DNA of 64,000 bases, taken from contig JAGCVU010000205.1 of the NCBI GenBank assembly GCA_017962175.1, positions 26,103 through 90,102 of the forward strand. The letters are read 5' to 3'. This DNA is from Bacteroidales bacterium. GTDB taxonomy: Bacteria; Bacteroidota; Bacteroidia; Bacteroidales; UBA3824. The notes beneath the pieces are model-generated. The model saw only the letters and a program-made list of their open reading frames with translations. It was not told the origin of the DNA and did no database searches. A program made the translations under genes and the position numbers. Shown here piece after piece: positions 35,036 to 44,061 of this stretch. The stretch's first letter is position 1; every line of letters begins with the position of its first letter.

Positions 35036-36631
35036 ATGCCATCTTTCAACAATCAAGGTTCGAAAAAGAAACAGCAGGACATCATTGACATCAACGCCCA
35101 ATACGGACGCAAGCCACCCGAGGCTGAAGAACTCGAAGGCTTGGTGCTCGGTGCTATAATGCTCGAGAAGGGTTCCGAAATTGAGGTGATGAACATTCTC
35201 AAGCCCGAAAGTTTCTATTCCGACAAACACCGAAAAATATTTGAGGTAATTGTTCAGTTATCTACCGAACATTTGCCCATAGATATTTATACCGTAAGCG
35301 AGCGACTCAGAGCCAAAGGTGACTTAGAAGACATTGGCGGCGCATACTACATTGCATCGCTTACCGAACGCGTAGGTAGTGCAGCTCACTTAGAGTTTCA
35401 CGCACGAATCATTGCGCAAAAATACATTCAACGCGAACTTATAAAGGTAGCCTCCGAAATCGAAAACAAAGCTTACGACCTTAGTAGCGATGTTGACGAC
35501 CTTCTGAATTTTTCGGAGAAAAAAATCTTCGACCTCGCCTACGGCAATATAAAAAACGACACTCAGAGCATGGATCAAGTGCTCAAAGAGGCGATGGCGC
35601 AGTTAGAGGAGGCAAGCAAACGCACCGACGGTCTCAGCGGCGTGCCGTCAGGTTTTACATCGCTCGACCGCATTACACAAGGATGGCAACGAAGCGATAT
35701 GATTGTGGTAGCAGCGCGTCCGTCAATGGGTAAAACGGCGTTTGTGCTGTCGATGGCTCGCAATATGACTGTTTACCACAAAGTGCCGGTGGCAATATTT
35801 TCATTGGAAATGTCGGCTGTGCAGTTGGTAAACCGTTTAATTGTGTCAGAAACAGAGTTACCGGCCGACAAAATCCGCACCGGCAAACTCGAGGATTATG
35901 AATGGATACAGCTTGAAAGCAAAATCAAAAACCTCGAAGGTGCACCATTATATATCGACGACACAGCAGGTATTTCGCTTTTTGAACTACGTGCCAAATG
36001 TCGCCGCTTAAAAATGCAGCACAATATAGAAATGGTAATAATTGACTACCTGCAACTTATGACTGGTCCGCCCGAAGTACGAGGCAACCGTGAGCAGGAG
36101 GTTTCCACCATTTCGCGTGGTATCAAAGCCATTGCCAAAGAGCTGAACATACCAATTATAGCACTTTCGCAGTTGAGCCGTCAGGTAGAAATGCGTGCCG
36201 GCGACAAGCGTCCTCAGTTGAGCGACCTTCGTGAATCCGGTGCTATAGAGCAGGATGCCGATATTGTATGCTTTATTCACCGCCCCGAAAAGTTCGGCAT
36301 TATGCAGGACGAGGAAGGCAATTCTACACAAGGTCTCGGACAAATTATCATTGCAAAACACCGTAATGGTGCTTTGGAAGATGTTAACCTAAGATTCCGT
36401 GCCGAATTTGCTCGATTTGAAGAACAAGATTCTGGAGGTCTCTTAACATCTGACGACACAGGAATTACATTTGGAAGTAAAATAAACGGCGGCTCATCAC
36501 CTGCCAACGACCCGATGGCAGGAATACCTATGATGCCCGGAATGCCAGATATAGGCGGATACGACCCATATGCTCCACCTGCTCAAAACTATGGTTCGCC
36601 AATGCCAAACAATGGCGACGTACCATTCTAA
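35036..36631 (+). CDS. dnaB: Replicative DNA helicase
   Basis: This 531-residue hexameric helicase unwinds DNA at the replication fork. It has an N-terminal DnaB domain (about 28-130) and a RecA-like helicase domain with Walker A VAARPSMGKTA and the H4 region SRQVEMRAGDKRPQLSDLRESGAIEQDADIV. The C-terminal 50 residues are Gly/Pro/Met-rich and low complexity, as in several Bacteroidota DnaB proteins. It is cotranscribed with accA, a chance or lineage-specific pairing. Confidence 0.95.
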   Translation: MPSFNNQGSKKKQQDIIDINAQYGRKPPEAEELEGLVLGAIMLEKGSEIEVMNILKPESFYSDKHRKIFEVIVQLSTEHLPIDIYTVSERLRAKGDLEDIGGAYYIASLTERVGSAAHLEFHARIIAQKYIQRELIKVASEIENKAYDLSSDVDDLLNFSEKKIFDLAYGNIKNDTQSMDQVLKEAMAQLEEASKRTDGLSGVPSGFTSLDRITQGWQRSDMIVVAARPSMGKTAFVLSMARNMTVYHKVPVAIFSLEMSAVQLVNRLIVSETELPADKIRTGKLEDYEWIQLESKIKNLEGAPLYIDDTAGISLFELRAKCRRLKMQHNIEMVIIDYLQLMTGPPEVRGNREQEVSTISRGIKAIAKELNIPIIALSQLSRQVEMRAGDKRPQLSDLRESGAIEQDADIVCFIHRPEKFGIMQDEEGNSTQGLGQIIIAKHRNGALEDVNLRFRAEFARFEEQDSGGLLTSDDTGITFGSKINGGSSPANDPMAGIPMMPGMPDIGGYDPYAPPAQNYGSPMPNNGDVPF

Positions 36632-36645
36632 ATACTTTTTGTAAT

Positions 36646-37902
36646 ATGAAAATTATTGCCGCCATATTATTGTTAATAGTTTCGGCACTACCATCTGCTG
36701 CAATGAAAATTCTCATTCCGATGGACGAGTCGCAAACCAACCATCTCAAAGCATATGGCGTTACCTACACCATATTGGAGGCAGGATATACGGCAGAATG
36801 GCTACTCAATTATCGTGGAGGCAGTTTTCTTACCGACTACACCGATCAAATAGCCACAATATGCCGTGTGCGCAACGTTAGTTTTCAGCAAATTCCCGAC
36901 GCTGCAGCCGACAATATTTTGGCTCAAATATCACGCAATGATGTTAATATGGAGCATATCAAATTAGAAAAAGCTCCAAAAATCGCAGTCTACGCACCCA
37001 AAACCTACAAACCGTGGGACGATGCCGTGATGCTTGTGCTCACCTACGCCGAAATACCTTACACAGTAGTTTACGACGAGGAGATTCTCACAGGCGAACT
37101 ATCTAAATACGATTGGCTACACGTTCACCACGAGGATTTTACAGGTCAGTTTGGCAAATTTTACGCATCGTACAAAAACGTACCGTGGTACAAAAATCAA
37201 GTGATTGAGTTCAACGCATTGGCACAAAAAATGGGCTACACAAAGGTATCAAAACTAAAACTTGCCGTAGCTAAAACCATAAAGCAGTTTGTAGAAAACG
37301 GAGGATTTATGTTTGCAATGTGCAGTGCCACCGATAGTTTCGACATTGCACTTGCTGCCGAAAACACCGATATTTGTCAATCAATGTTTGATGGCGACCC
37401 GATTGACCCCAACTGTCAATCAAAACTCGATTATTCTGCCACATTTGCATTCAAAGATTTCAAACTTGAATTAAACCCCAACGTGTACGAATACAGCGAC
37501 ATAGACGCCACCACCACTCGACGGGTACAAAAAGAAAACGATATTTTCACACTATTCGATTTTTCTGCCAAATGGGACCCTGTACCCACTATGCTCTGTC
37601 AAAACCACGAAAACATTATTGATGGATTCATGGGGCAAACCACATCGTACCGCAAAGAAGTTTTGAAAAGTTCGGTATTGATTATGGGCGAAAACAAAGC
37701 TGCCAACGAAGCTCGCTACATACACGGTGAATACGGCAAAGGCACTTGGACATGGTACGGCGGACACGACCCCGAAGATTACCTTCACTACGTAGGCGAC
37801 CCTCCTACCGACCTTGATTTACATCCAAATTCTCCGGGATACAGACTGATTCTCAACAATGTACTTTTTCCTGCGGCGAAAAAGAAGAAGATGAAGACCT
37901 AA
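36646..37902 (+). CDS. Secreted protein of the asparagine synthetase B-like family
   Basis: This 418-residue exported protein has a signal peptide ending near PSAAM. It resembles a Bacteroidota family often named asparagine synthetase B, for example KILIPMDESQTNHLKAYGV and LNYRGGSF near the N-terminus. However, it lacks the N-terminal Cys nucleophile and PPi-loop of real AsnB. The C-terminal HGEYGKGTWTWYGGHDPEDY hints at a glutamine-amidotransferase-like or LamG-like fold. It probably acts in the periplasm. Its 3' end overlaps the convergent exosortase gene by 50 bp. Confidence 0.7.
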   Translation: MKIIAAILLLIVSALPSAAMKILIPMDESQTNHLKAYGVTYTILEAGYTAEWLLNYRGGSFLTDYTDQIATICRVRNVSFQQIPDAAADNILAQISRNDVNMEHIKLEKAPKIAVYAPKTYKPWDDAVMLVLTYAEIPYTVVYDEEILTGELSKYDWLHVHHEDFTGQFGKFYASYKNVPWYKNQVIEFNALAQKMGYTKVSKLKLAVAKTIKQFVENGGFMFAMCSATDSFDIALAAENTDICQSMFDGDPIDPNCQSKLDYSATFAFKDFKLELNPNVYEYSDIDATTTRRVQKENDIFTLFDFSAKWDPVPTMLCQNHENIIDGFMGQTTSYRKEVLKSSVLIMGENKAANEARYIHGEYGKGTWTWYGGHDPEDYLHYVGDPPTDLDLHPNSPGYRLILNNVLFPAAKKKKMKT

Positions 37903-38404
37903 ACTTGCGTACCCACAGCACCCACAACAAAAACACTCCTGCATAAAGAGTATATTTAAACAGATATTCGTGTGCAAAGTGAAACCACTCGTTGTGATAA
38001 GTGCCAACATATATAAGCAGCGAAATACGAATCACATTGAGCATAATTATGATGGCAATTCCGGCTGCGGTAAAGGCAATTTTGCGCCAAACTTGGGCTG
38101 GAGTAGCAATGATAAAACCCGCAAACACCAACAGCACATTGCGTCCTACGCATCCGCGGTCTAATATTAGCGATACGCCATCAGTATTGGAGATTATCTT
38201 ACCAAATGTTAAACAATTAAAACCGAATAGATTAAGAACAACCTTCACAGAATTGGCTATCAACTCTGTAAGGCAATATACTCCATATTCGTAGAGATTG
38301 AATATATAGTAATTTTTTTTGAGAAGTGCGAAAAAAATAATACCTACAAATACCGCAACAGCAATATTGAAGACTACCTTAACAAAAGGAGACCAACTAC
38401 GCAT
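37853..38404 (-). CDS. Exosortase/archaeosortase family transpeptidase
   Basis: This 183-residue polytopic membrane protein has about five or six helices and the exosortase catalytic triad: Cys85 in LDRGCVGRN, Arg126 in LNVIRISLL and His145 in HFAHEYL. Exosortases cleave and re-attach C-terminally tagged proteins on the cell surface. It overlaps by 8 bp the upstream gene for a small protein with a PID-CTERM-like tail, so the two are translationally coupled and form a dedicated enzyme-substrate pair. A short Ser-rich C-terminal tail follows the last helix. Confidence 0.88.
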   Translation of the reverse strand: MRSWSPFVKVVFNIAVAVFVGIIFFALLKKNYYIFNLYEYGVYCLTELIANSVKVVLNLFGFNCLTFGKIISNTDGVSLILDRGCVGRNVLLVFAGFIIATPAQVWRKIAFTAAGIAIIIMLNVIRISLLIYVGTYHNEWFHFAHEYLFKYTLYAGVFLLWVLWVRKFRSSSSSFSPQEKVHC

Positions 38405-38642
38405 TCTTCTCTTTTAGATAGTCACGGTATTTTTTAGCGCCATAGCCTACACCAGCTGCAATTAATATAGAAACGCCGCCATCAAGAGGAATGGGAATTG
38501 GTGGGTCATCTTCTTTATCATCTCCTACACCTCCAAGAGCATCATTTGAAGTAGGTACTCCTTCTTGTGCAAAAGCACCAAGACTCAGAAAACACCCTAA
38601 GGCTAAACACAACGCTAATTTTATGTATTTTGACTTTTTCAT
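38397..38642 (-). CDS. PID-CTERM-like exosortase substrate
   Basis: This 81-residue protein has a signal peptide (MKKSKYIKLALCLALGCFLSLGAFAQ) and a C-terminal sorting tail: a PIPLDGG motif, a short hydrophobic helix (VSILIAAGVGYGA) and a basic end (KKYRDYLKEKNA). Only about 25 mature residues lie between, so most of the protein is targeting sequence. I start at the ATG at 38642, where the signal peptide begins, rather than at an earlier ATG. The frame overlaps the exosortase start by ATGCGTAG. Confidence 0.85.
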   Translation of the reverse strand: MKKSKYIKLALCLALGCFLSLGAFAQEGVPTSNDALGGVGDDKEDDPPIPIPLDGGVSILIAAGVGYGAKKYRDYLKEKNA

Positions 38643-38712
38643 ATCGATAAATATACCGTGGTTGTTATTATACAACACCTTATACGTATTATTTTTCCTT
38701 TTGTTTTAAAGA

Positions 38713-38748
38713 AAGGAATATGATTACAAATAAATAACCATATTCCTT
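38713..38748 (-). terminator. Hairpin after metK
   Basis: A 10-bp perfect stem, AAGGAATATG with CATATTCCTT, has a 16-nt loop. It lies 32 bp past the metK stop on the minus strand, with a weak T-rich tail (TTTCTTT). It probably terminates metK. Confidence 0.55.
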
Positions 38749-38779
38749 GCCAAATATTGTGTAAAATGGATAAAAAAGT

Positions 38780-40060
38780 TTAAAGACCAAACTCTTTTTT
38801 AAGAGTGTCTACATAGTCGAGTTTTTCCCAAGTGAAGCACTCAACCTCTTTTTTAACCTTTTTACCGTTTTCTATCACTTCTACTTTTTTGGCGTAAGGT
38901 TCGCGACCAAAATGTCCGTAAGCAGCAGTATCCAAGAAAATGGGGTTTTTAAGTTTTAATCTGCGAATAATAGCAGCGGGACGAAGGTCGAAAATTTTGA
39001 GAAGTTTTTCTGCAATTTCGCCGTCGCTGAGTTTTATCTTGCTTGTGCCGTATGTATTTACATATAAACCAACGGGTTGAGCCACGCCAATAGCGTAAGC
39101 TACTTGTACAAGACATTCATTGGCAATGCCGGCTGCCACAATGTTTTTAGCAATGTGACGTGTGGCATATGCTGCGCTGCGGTCTACTTTTGAAGGGTCT
39201 TTGCCCGAAAATGCACCGCCGCCGTGTGCTCCTTTGCCTCCGTAGGTGTCAACAATAATTTTACGTCCGGTGAGACCGGTATCGCCGTGAGGTCCGCCAA
39301 TTACAAATTTACCTGTGGGGTTTACAAGCAGTTTGTAGTCACCTTTAAACAATGCTTTTTCTTTAGCACTGAGTTTTTTCAAAAGACGGGGAATAAGAAT
39401 ATCGCGAACATCTTCGGTGATTTTTGCCACCATATCCTTATCAGCTTTGAGTTGTTTCTTGGCAGTATCAGCCTTGATAAACTCATCGTGCTGTGTAGAA
39501 ATTACTATTGTGTCGATACGTTTTGCCACGTTGTCGTCGCCGTATTCAATAGTAACTTGGCTTTTACTGTCGGGACGAAGGTAAGTCATCTGTTTGCCTT
39601 CCCGACGAATAGCAGCAAGTTCGATAAGCAATTTGTGAGCAAGCTCAATGCTGTAAGGCATAAGGTTTTGCGACTCTTTAACTGCGTAGCCAAACATCAT
39701 ACCTTGGTCGCCTGCGCCCTGATTGTCAAGGTCTTCGCGTTCAACACCGCGGTTAATATCCTGACTTTGTCCGTGAATAGCTGAAATAACGCCGCAGCTG
39801 TTGCCGTCAAACATATATTCGCCTTTGGTGTAGCCGATATGGTTGATAACGTCGCGAGCTGTTTGCTGTACGTCTACATAAGCTTCGGTTTTCACCTCGC
39901 CTCCCAAAACGGCAAGACCTGTGGTAACGAATGTTTCGCAAGCCACCTTGCTTTCAGAGTCTTGTTTTAAAAATTCGTCCAAAAGAGCGTCAGAAATCTG
40001 ATCTGCTACTTTGTCGGGATGTCCTTCAGAAACTGATTCTGATGTAAAAAAATATGACAT
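38780..40060 (-). CDS. metK: S-adenosylmethionine synthase
   Basis: This 426-residue enzyme makes SAM from methionine and ATP. It has the ATP-binding [17 protein letters not shown], the methionine-loop [12 protein letters not shown], and [24 protein letters not shown]. It is slightly longer than E. coli MetK, as usual in Bacteroidota. It stands alone, divergent from aroB. A SAM-II-like riboswitch and promoter lie upstream, so it is probably feedback-controlled by SAM. Confidence 0.95.
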   Translation of the reverse strand: MSYFFTSESVSEGHPDKVADQISDALLDEFLKQDSESKVACETFVTTGLAVLGGEVKTEAYVDVQQTARDVINHIGYTKGEYMFDGNSCGVISAIHGQSQDINRGVEREDLDNQGAGDQGMMFGYAVKESQNLMPYSIELAHKLLIELAAIRREGKQMTYLRPDSKSQVTIEYGDDNVAKRIDTIVISTQHDEFIKADTAKKQLKADKDMVAKITEDVRDILIPRLLKKLSAKEKALFKGDYKLLVNPTGKFVIGGPHGDTGLTGRKIIVDTYGGKGAHGGGAFSGKDPSKVDRSAAYATRHIAKNIVAAGIANECLVQVAYAIGVAQPVGLYVNTYGTSKIKLSDGEIAEKLLKIFDLRPAAIIRRLKLKNPIFLDTAAYGHFGREPYAKKVEVIENGKKVKKEVECFTWEKLDYVDTLKKEFGL

Positions 40061-40110
40061 AATTAAGTTAAATGTTTTGATTACTAAATATTTAGAGGTA
40101 TTAAGTAGGA

Positions 40111-40170
40111 AGGAGGCATTGCTTTAGCATTTTTTTTAAGCGGTTGCAATCAAACCAAATCCGTCCGCAT
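40111..40170 (-). ncRNA. SAM-II-like riboswitch upstream of metK
   Basis: On the minus strand a GCGG...CCGC stem encloses GGTTTGATTGCAACC. A downstream TGCTAAAGCAAT can pair its GCAAT with ATTGC in the loop, giving an H-type pseudoknot. The TTTGATTGCA and GCTAAAG blocks match what I recall of the SAM-II (and related SAM-V) aptamer. Position before metK fits. The ATG is about 50 nt downstream, farther than in proteobacterial examples. Confidence 0.62.
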
Positions 40171-40190
40171 TATTTACCTTTTTTGTGGTG

Positions 40191-40198
40191 CAAAGGTA
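40191..40198 (-). promoter_or_regulatory. metK -7 promoter element
   Basis: TACCTTTG on the minus strand matches TAnnTTTG and sits just upstream of the riboswitch. A TTG lies 24 bp further upstream, slightly beyond the usual spacing, so only the -7 box is called. Confidence 0.5.
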
Positions 40199-40315
40199 CA
40201 AACATTTTTGTTATACAGTCATCAATTTTAAAAAAAAATTAGAATTGCATTTTCTAATTCGGATTATTACCGATTTTTTATAATTTTGAACCGAATTAAA
40301 AATATTAAATAAAGT

Positions 40316-41371
40316 ATGAATCTGCCTGAAAACGTAGTATGTACGCAAAACGCCGACGCTGTTCTTTCAGAAATTATTAAAAGCGTCAAGTCAAAAGTAT
40401 TTGTTTTGGTTGATGAGAATACCGCCCGGCATTGTCTTCCTCTCCTACCCTGCATCTGCAGCAGCGGAGCCACAGTGATAGAAATCAAGAGCGGCGAACA
40501 ACACAAAAACCTTGACACACTGAGCATTATATGGTCGCAATTGAGCAATCAAGGTGCCGACCGCAAAAGTTTGTTCATCAATCTTGGCGGCGGAGTTATC
40601 GGCGATATGGGCGGATTAGCAGCTTCGCTATTCAAACGAGGCATCCAATTCGTAAATATTCCCACCACCCTTTTAGCACAAGTTGACGCGTCGTGCGGTG
40701 GCAAATTAGCTGTTGATTTTCAGAACTTTAAAAACGAAATAGGCATTTTTCGCAATCCAGACAAAATAATTGTTGACACACAATTTTTAAAATCGCTACC
40801 CACCGAGCAAATAGTTTCGGGATATGCAGAAATGATAAAGCACTCATTATTAGTTGAAAGAGACTATTTTGAACGCATAAGTCAATTCAACCCCAAAGAG
40901 CCGGAATGGAATCTCTTAAGCGAATTGGTGGAGACCTCGATAAAAATCAAAAACGAGTTCACATCAGCCGACCCCACCGAAAAAGGCTTGAGAAAAATGC
41001 TCAATTTTGGTCACACCATCGGACATGCCATCGAGAGTTATTCGTTCAATACCGACAAACCACTTCTTCACGGCGAGGCTGTGGCTATTGGCATTGTGTG
41101 CGAACTATATTTGAGCAATCACTATATGGGATTTCCGATACAAAACCTCATCGAAGTAGCAAAAATTATCGGAATGTATTTCAAATCAATTCGTTTCAAT
41201 GTTGACATATACAAAACGCTTATTGAACTAATGCACCACGACAAGAAAAATTCCGAAGGCAAAATCTCATTCTCGCTCGTAAGCGGATTCGGTCAATACA
41301 AATACGACGTGAATTGCACCAACGAAGATATTTGTCAGTCGTTCTCATTCTACAATCAAATGAATCTTTAA
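40316..41371 (+). CDS. aroB: 3-dehydroquinate synthase
   Basis: This 351-residue NAD- and metal-dependent enzyme carries out the second step of the shikimate pathway. The NAD-binding motif GGGVIGDMGGLAAS, PTTLLAQVDASCGGKLAVDF and the metal ligands in GYAEMIKHSLL and LNFGHTIGHAIES are present. A TAATTTTG -7 box lies at 40281-40288. The start ATG follows it by 27 bp. The gene is divergent from metK. Confidence 0.94.
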   Translation: MNLPENVVCTQNADAVLSEIIKSVKSKVFVLVDENTARHCLPLLPCICSSGATVIEIKSGEQHKNLDTLSIIWSQLSNQGADRKSLFINLGGGVIGDMGGLAASLFKRGIQFVNIPTTLLAQVDASCGGKLAVDFQNFKNEIGIFRNPDKIIVDTQFLKSLPTEQIVSGYAEMIKHSLLVERDYFERISQFNPKEPEWNLLSELVETSIKIKNEFTSADPTEKGLRKMLNFGHTIGHAIESYSFNTDKPLLHGEAVAIGIVCELYLSNHYMGFPIQNLIEVAKIIGMYFKSIRFNVDIYKTLIELMHHDKKNSEGKISFSLVSGFGQYKYDVNCTNEDICQSFSFYNQMNL

Positions 41372-41398
41372 TTATTAAATTAGATAACAATATCAGAT

Positions 41399-41893
41399 AT
41401 GTTTATAGACAATAATTTAACTACATCAAAATATCGCTTGGCATACATCATCACAGGATTGTTGGCGATAGGCTCATTAGCATACATTTATTTCGACAAG
41501 TACAATATGAAAGCTTGCCTCATTTGCTGTGGCGTAATGGTGGTGGCTAATATTATACTGCTATTGATTAATCCGTCGTATTTTAGTTTCGACGACGACA
41601 AAGATCCTATAATTGTAAAACGCTATTCGGCATATCCGCTGTTTCGTCGCTGTATGTCGTTCAACATTAAGAAAAGGCTTCTGCACAAATACACCATCAC
41701 TAAAAGTTTTTTTGGTTTGCAAAAGAAAATATCCATCACCGTGCGTGGCTACAACAAGGAAAAACAATTGAAAGAGTTTACCTATCCTTCGTTTAATATC
41801 AGCGCATTATCTGCCGAAGATATTGAACTTTTGGAACGAACACTCAACAAATATATCAACGCCAACCTCGAACGCATAGCACAATCTAAATAA
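41399..41893 (+). CDS. Two-helix membrane protein, hypothetical
   Basis: This 164-residue protein has two N-terminal membrane helices (LAYIITGLLAIGSLAYIYF and ACLICCGVMVVANIILLLI) and a cytoplasmic domain that could be PH-like, with RRCMSFNIKKRLLHKYTITKSFFGLQKKISITVRGY. It is followed 1 bp later by a small secreted protein gene and then by the YidD-fusion gene, so it is probably part of that envelope cluster. Function is unknown. Confidence 0.7.
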   Translation: MFIDNNLTTSKYRLAYIITGLLAIGSLAYIYFDKYNMKACLICCGVMVVANIILLLINPSYFSFDDDKDPIIVKRYSAYPLFRRCMSFNIKKRLLHKYTITKSFFGLQKKISITVRGYNKEKQLKEFTYPSFNISALSAEDIELLERTLNKYINANLERIAQSK

Positions 41894-41894
41894 G

Positions 41895-42323
41895 ATGAAA
41901 AAAATTGCAGCCATATTATCGTTCATATTTTGTTTATCAACAGCATATGCCGACGGCACAGATCCTGATTGGTTTTCTGATAGCGGATTGTCAGAAAAAT
42001 TTGAAACCGTCGACAGCATTGCCAATAAGATTGAAACTATTGCTTCAAATAATGTCTGCAACACAGTTGACATTAATAATTTCGCTATCGCAGATTTTAA
42101 TCCTGAAAGTGCAATGCCGGGACGTATGCCCACCTTTATATTTACAGCTTTAGTGTCGGCTGTGGGCACATATACGCTCTACGGAGCGGGAGCCGGTCCT
42201 ATAGCCGTAGCAATAGTATACGCTTGCAAGCACGGCGATAGACACGAGGTAAAACTTGCAATATACGGCTGCCTTACTGGTGCCGCCGTGGGAGGATTAG
42301 CCAAATGGCTGTCGGTAAAATAA
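41895..42323 (+). CDS. Secreted/membrane small protein, hypothetical
   Basis: This 142-residue protein has a signal peptide (MKKIAAILSFIFCLSTAYA) and a C-terminal pair of glycine-rich hydrophobic segments (FTALVSAVGTYTLYGAGAGPIAVAIVY and GCLTGAAVGGLAKWL), similar to small membrane-spanning glycine-zipper proteins. It overlaps the next gene by 19 bp. Its place before a YidD-domain gene suggests an envelope role. No family is recognised. Confidence 0.68.
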   Translation: MKKIAAILSFIFCLSTAYADGTDPDWFSDSGLSEKFETVDSIANKIETIASNNVCNTVDINNFAIADFNPESAMPGRMPTFIFTALVSAVGTYTLYGAGAGPIAVAIVYACKHGDRHEVKLAIYGCLTGAAVGGLAKWLSVK

Positions 42324-43267
42324 TAGCACTATCTTTTTTATTAACAACCGGCGCATCTGCGTTCGGACAACTGCATTATTCAATATCTGCCGATTTTACC
42401 GAAGAAACCACCAATGGCGACTCTATCAACAATGTTTCCAAAGGACACATAACCTACGACAACCGAAACAACACCCTCACCTCTGTATACTCATATCCAT
42501 TTGACTATACCGTTGAACTCACATTCAACAAAATAACCCAATGGCATCACAACCAAAAAGAAGCTGAAATTAAAGCCGATTCGTCGCTCTTAAAATCATC
42601 ATTGCTCTATAAGGCAATCAATGGCACGCTGTACAACGGAGGCGCTGAAGATTACAACTACCGAATCACCAATGTATCCAAGCGAAACGGTGCTGTTTTT
42701 ACCGAATATTCGCTACCCGAAAACTACATCGACACTGCAGCATTGCTCGTTAGCCAAATAATCATTTCACAAGCCAACAACCGACTAAACGCAGTAGTAA
42801 TGCTCAACAAACAAGGTAGCCCAATGGTTAGAACATTCTATTACAACTACATAAACGTTGACGGAATAGATTTCCCCACACAGATAGTATCTGTAACATA
42901 CCAAAACGGCGAAATATACTCTAAAACCACCTACAACAACGTTGTTGTAGACAACATCACCACACAAATACAAGGTACAACACACATAACATCAGTGACT
43001 CAAAAATGCGAAGAGTATAGCGAAACAAGTTTCAATCCTTTGTTCGCATTTTATCGCCGCATAATTTCGCCTCAAGACATACAGAAATGCAGTTTTTACC
43101 CGTCGTGTTCGCATTATAGTCAGATGACTTTCAGCCACAACGGATTTTTTTATGGCTTTGCCGACACATTTGACCGACTGCTTAGATGTAGCGGAATCAG
43201 CAAGCCGGGCTATCTTCAAGGCAACAACGGATTATTAATCGACTACCCTTTGAAACGAAAAGAATGA
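42305..43267 (+). CDS. LolA-like N-terminus fused to a YidD-like domain
   Basis: The protein has 320 residues. A signal peptide is followed by a strand-rich domain that resembles a LolA/outer-membrane lipoprotein carrier fold (about 25-225). The C-terminus (about 235-315) matches YidD: FYRRIISPQDIQKCSFYPSCSHYSQMTF, NGFFYGFADTFDRLLRC and a following GYLQ. YidD normally is a small cytoplasmic membrane-insertion factor; here it is fused and would be exported. A classical yidD also occurs at 50282. The two-domain call for the N-terminus is from fold pattern only. Confidence 0.75.
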   Translation: MAVGKIIALSFLLTTGASAFGQLHYSISADFTEETTNGDSINNVSKGHITYDNRNNTLTSVYSYPFDYTVELTFNKITQWHHNQKEAEIKADSSLLKSSLLYKAINGTLYNGGAEDYNYRITNVSKRNGAVFTEYSLPENYIDTAALLVSQIIISQANNRLNAVVMLNKQGSPMVRTFYYNYINVDGIDFPTQIVSVTYQNGEIYSKTTYNNVVVDNITTQIQGTTHITSVTQKCEEYSETSFNPLFAFYRRIISPQDIQKCSFYPSCSHYSQMTFSHNGFFYGFADTFDRLLRCSGISKPGYLQGNNGLLIDYPLKRKE

Positions 43268-44061
43268 AACACGGAGTCATATTATTATTATGCCTTGCGG
43301 CGTTCACCAGCACAGCTCAAAACCTCTACGACACTGTGCATACCAAAATTTTTGCAGAATACCTTTACAATACTCAGCAATACGAATTTGCCGCCGAAGA
43401 ATACAGCCGTCTTGCCGATAGCACTTATAGTTTTAGTTTAGATTACGCATTCAAAACTGTAGAATGTTATTCTATTATCTATCAATACAAAAATGCGGAA
43501 AATACTTTTGCCAAATACATTCTTCCTCAATGCAAAAATCGTCCTGAACTATATTTCAACTATGTAAAACTGCTAATACAATCAGAAGATTACGCCAAAG
43601 CATACTCATATTGCGACTCGTTGCAAACGCCATATACAATCAAAGGCACAAACATCAAAACCTGCCTTGCAATTATCAACAAAACCACCGTCAATAGTGA
43701 TAATCCGCAGCTAACGCCTGAAGTTAAATCATTCTGTCAAAATAAATTAGACCAAAAATCAATGGCAATTGCGGTATCAATGTCGGCAATAGTTCCCGGC
43801 ACGGGTAGAATATATTGTGGATACGTTCGCGAAGGTATAATGGCATTTCTTCGCAGCGGTTTCGACTTGGCTCACGTGGCTTACGGATTTCACAAATATG
43901 GATACAAAGACCCATATCCACTTTTTTTTGCATCATTGTCGGCTTGCTTCTATGTGGGCAACATCTTCGGCACAGTAAAATCGGTAAAAAAACGAAACAA
44001 CAGCATAAAGAAAAAACGCGATGAACAAATTATTGACTATATGCACGATAATCTTTTTTAG
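43264..44061 (+). CDS. TPR-like envelope protein with DUF5683-type C-terminus
   Basis: This 265-residue exported protein has helical TPR-like repeats in the middle (YEFAAEEYSRLADS, QYKNAENTFAKYI) and a C-terminal hydrophobic segment beginning AIVPGTGRIYCGYVREGIMAFLRS, the pattern of DUF5683 proteins. The start codon overlaps the YidD-fusion stop (ATGA), so translation is coupled. Its end overlaps the next gene by 41 bp. It may act with its neighbours at the inner membrane; this is inference. Confidence 0.72.
   Translation: MKHGVILLLCLAAFTSTAQNLYDTVHTKIFAEYLYNTQQYEFAAEEYSRLADSTYSFSLDYAFKTVECYSIIYQYKNAENTFAKYILPQCKNRPELYFNYVKLLIQSEDYAKAYSYCDSLQTPYTIKGTNIKTCLAIINKTTVNSDNPQLTPEVKSFCQNKLDQKSMAIAVSMSAIVPGTGRIYCGYVREGIMAFLRSGFDLAHVAYGFHKYGYKDPYPLFFASLSACFYVGNIFGTVKSVKKRNNSIKKKRDEQIIDYMHDNLF

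Noticed and set aside
39224..39784. 186-codon plus-strand frame inside metK
   Set aside because: It lies completely within the well-supported metK gene and shows no domain or export signal.
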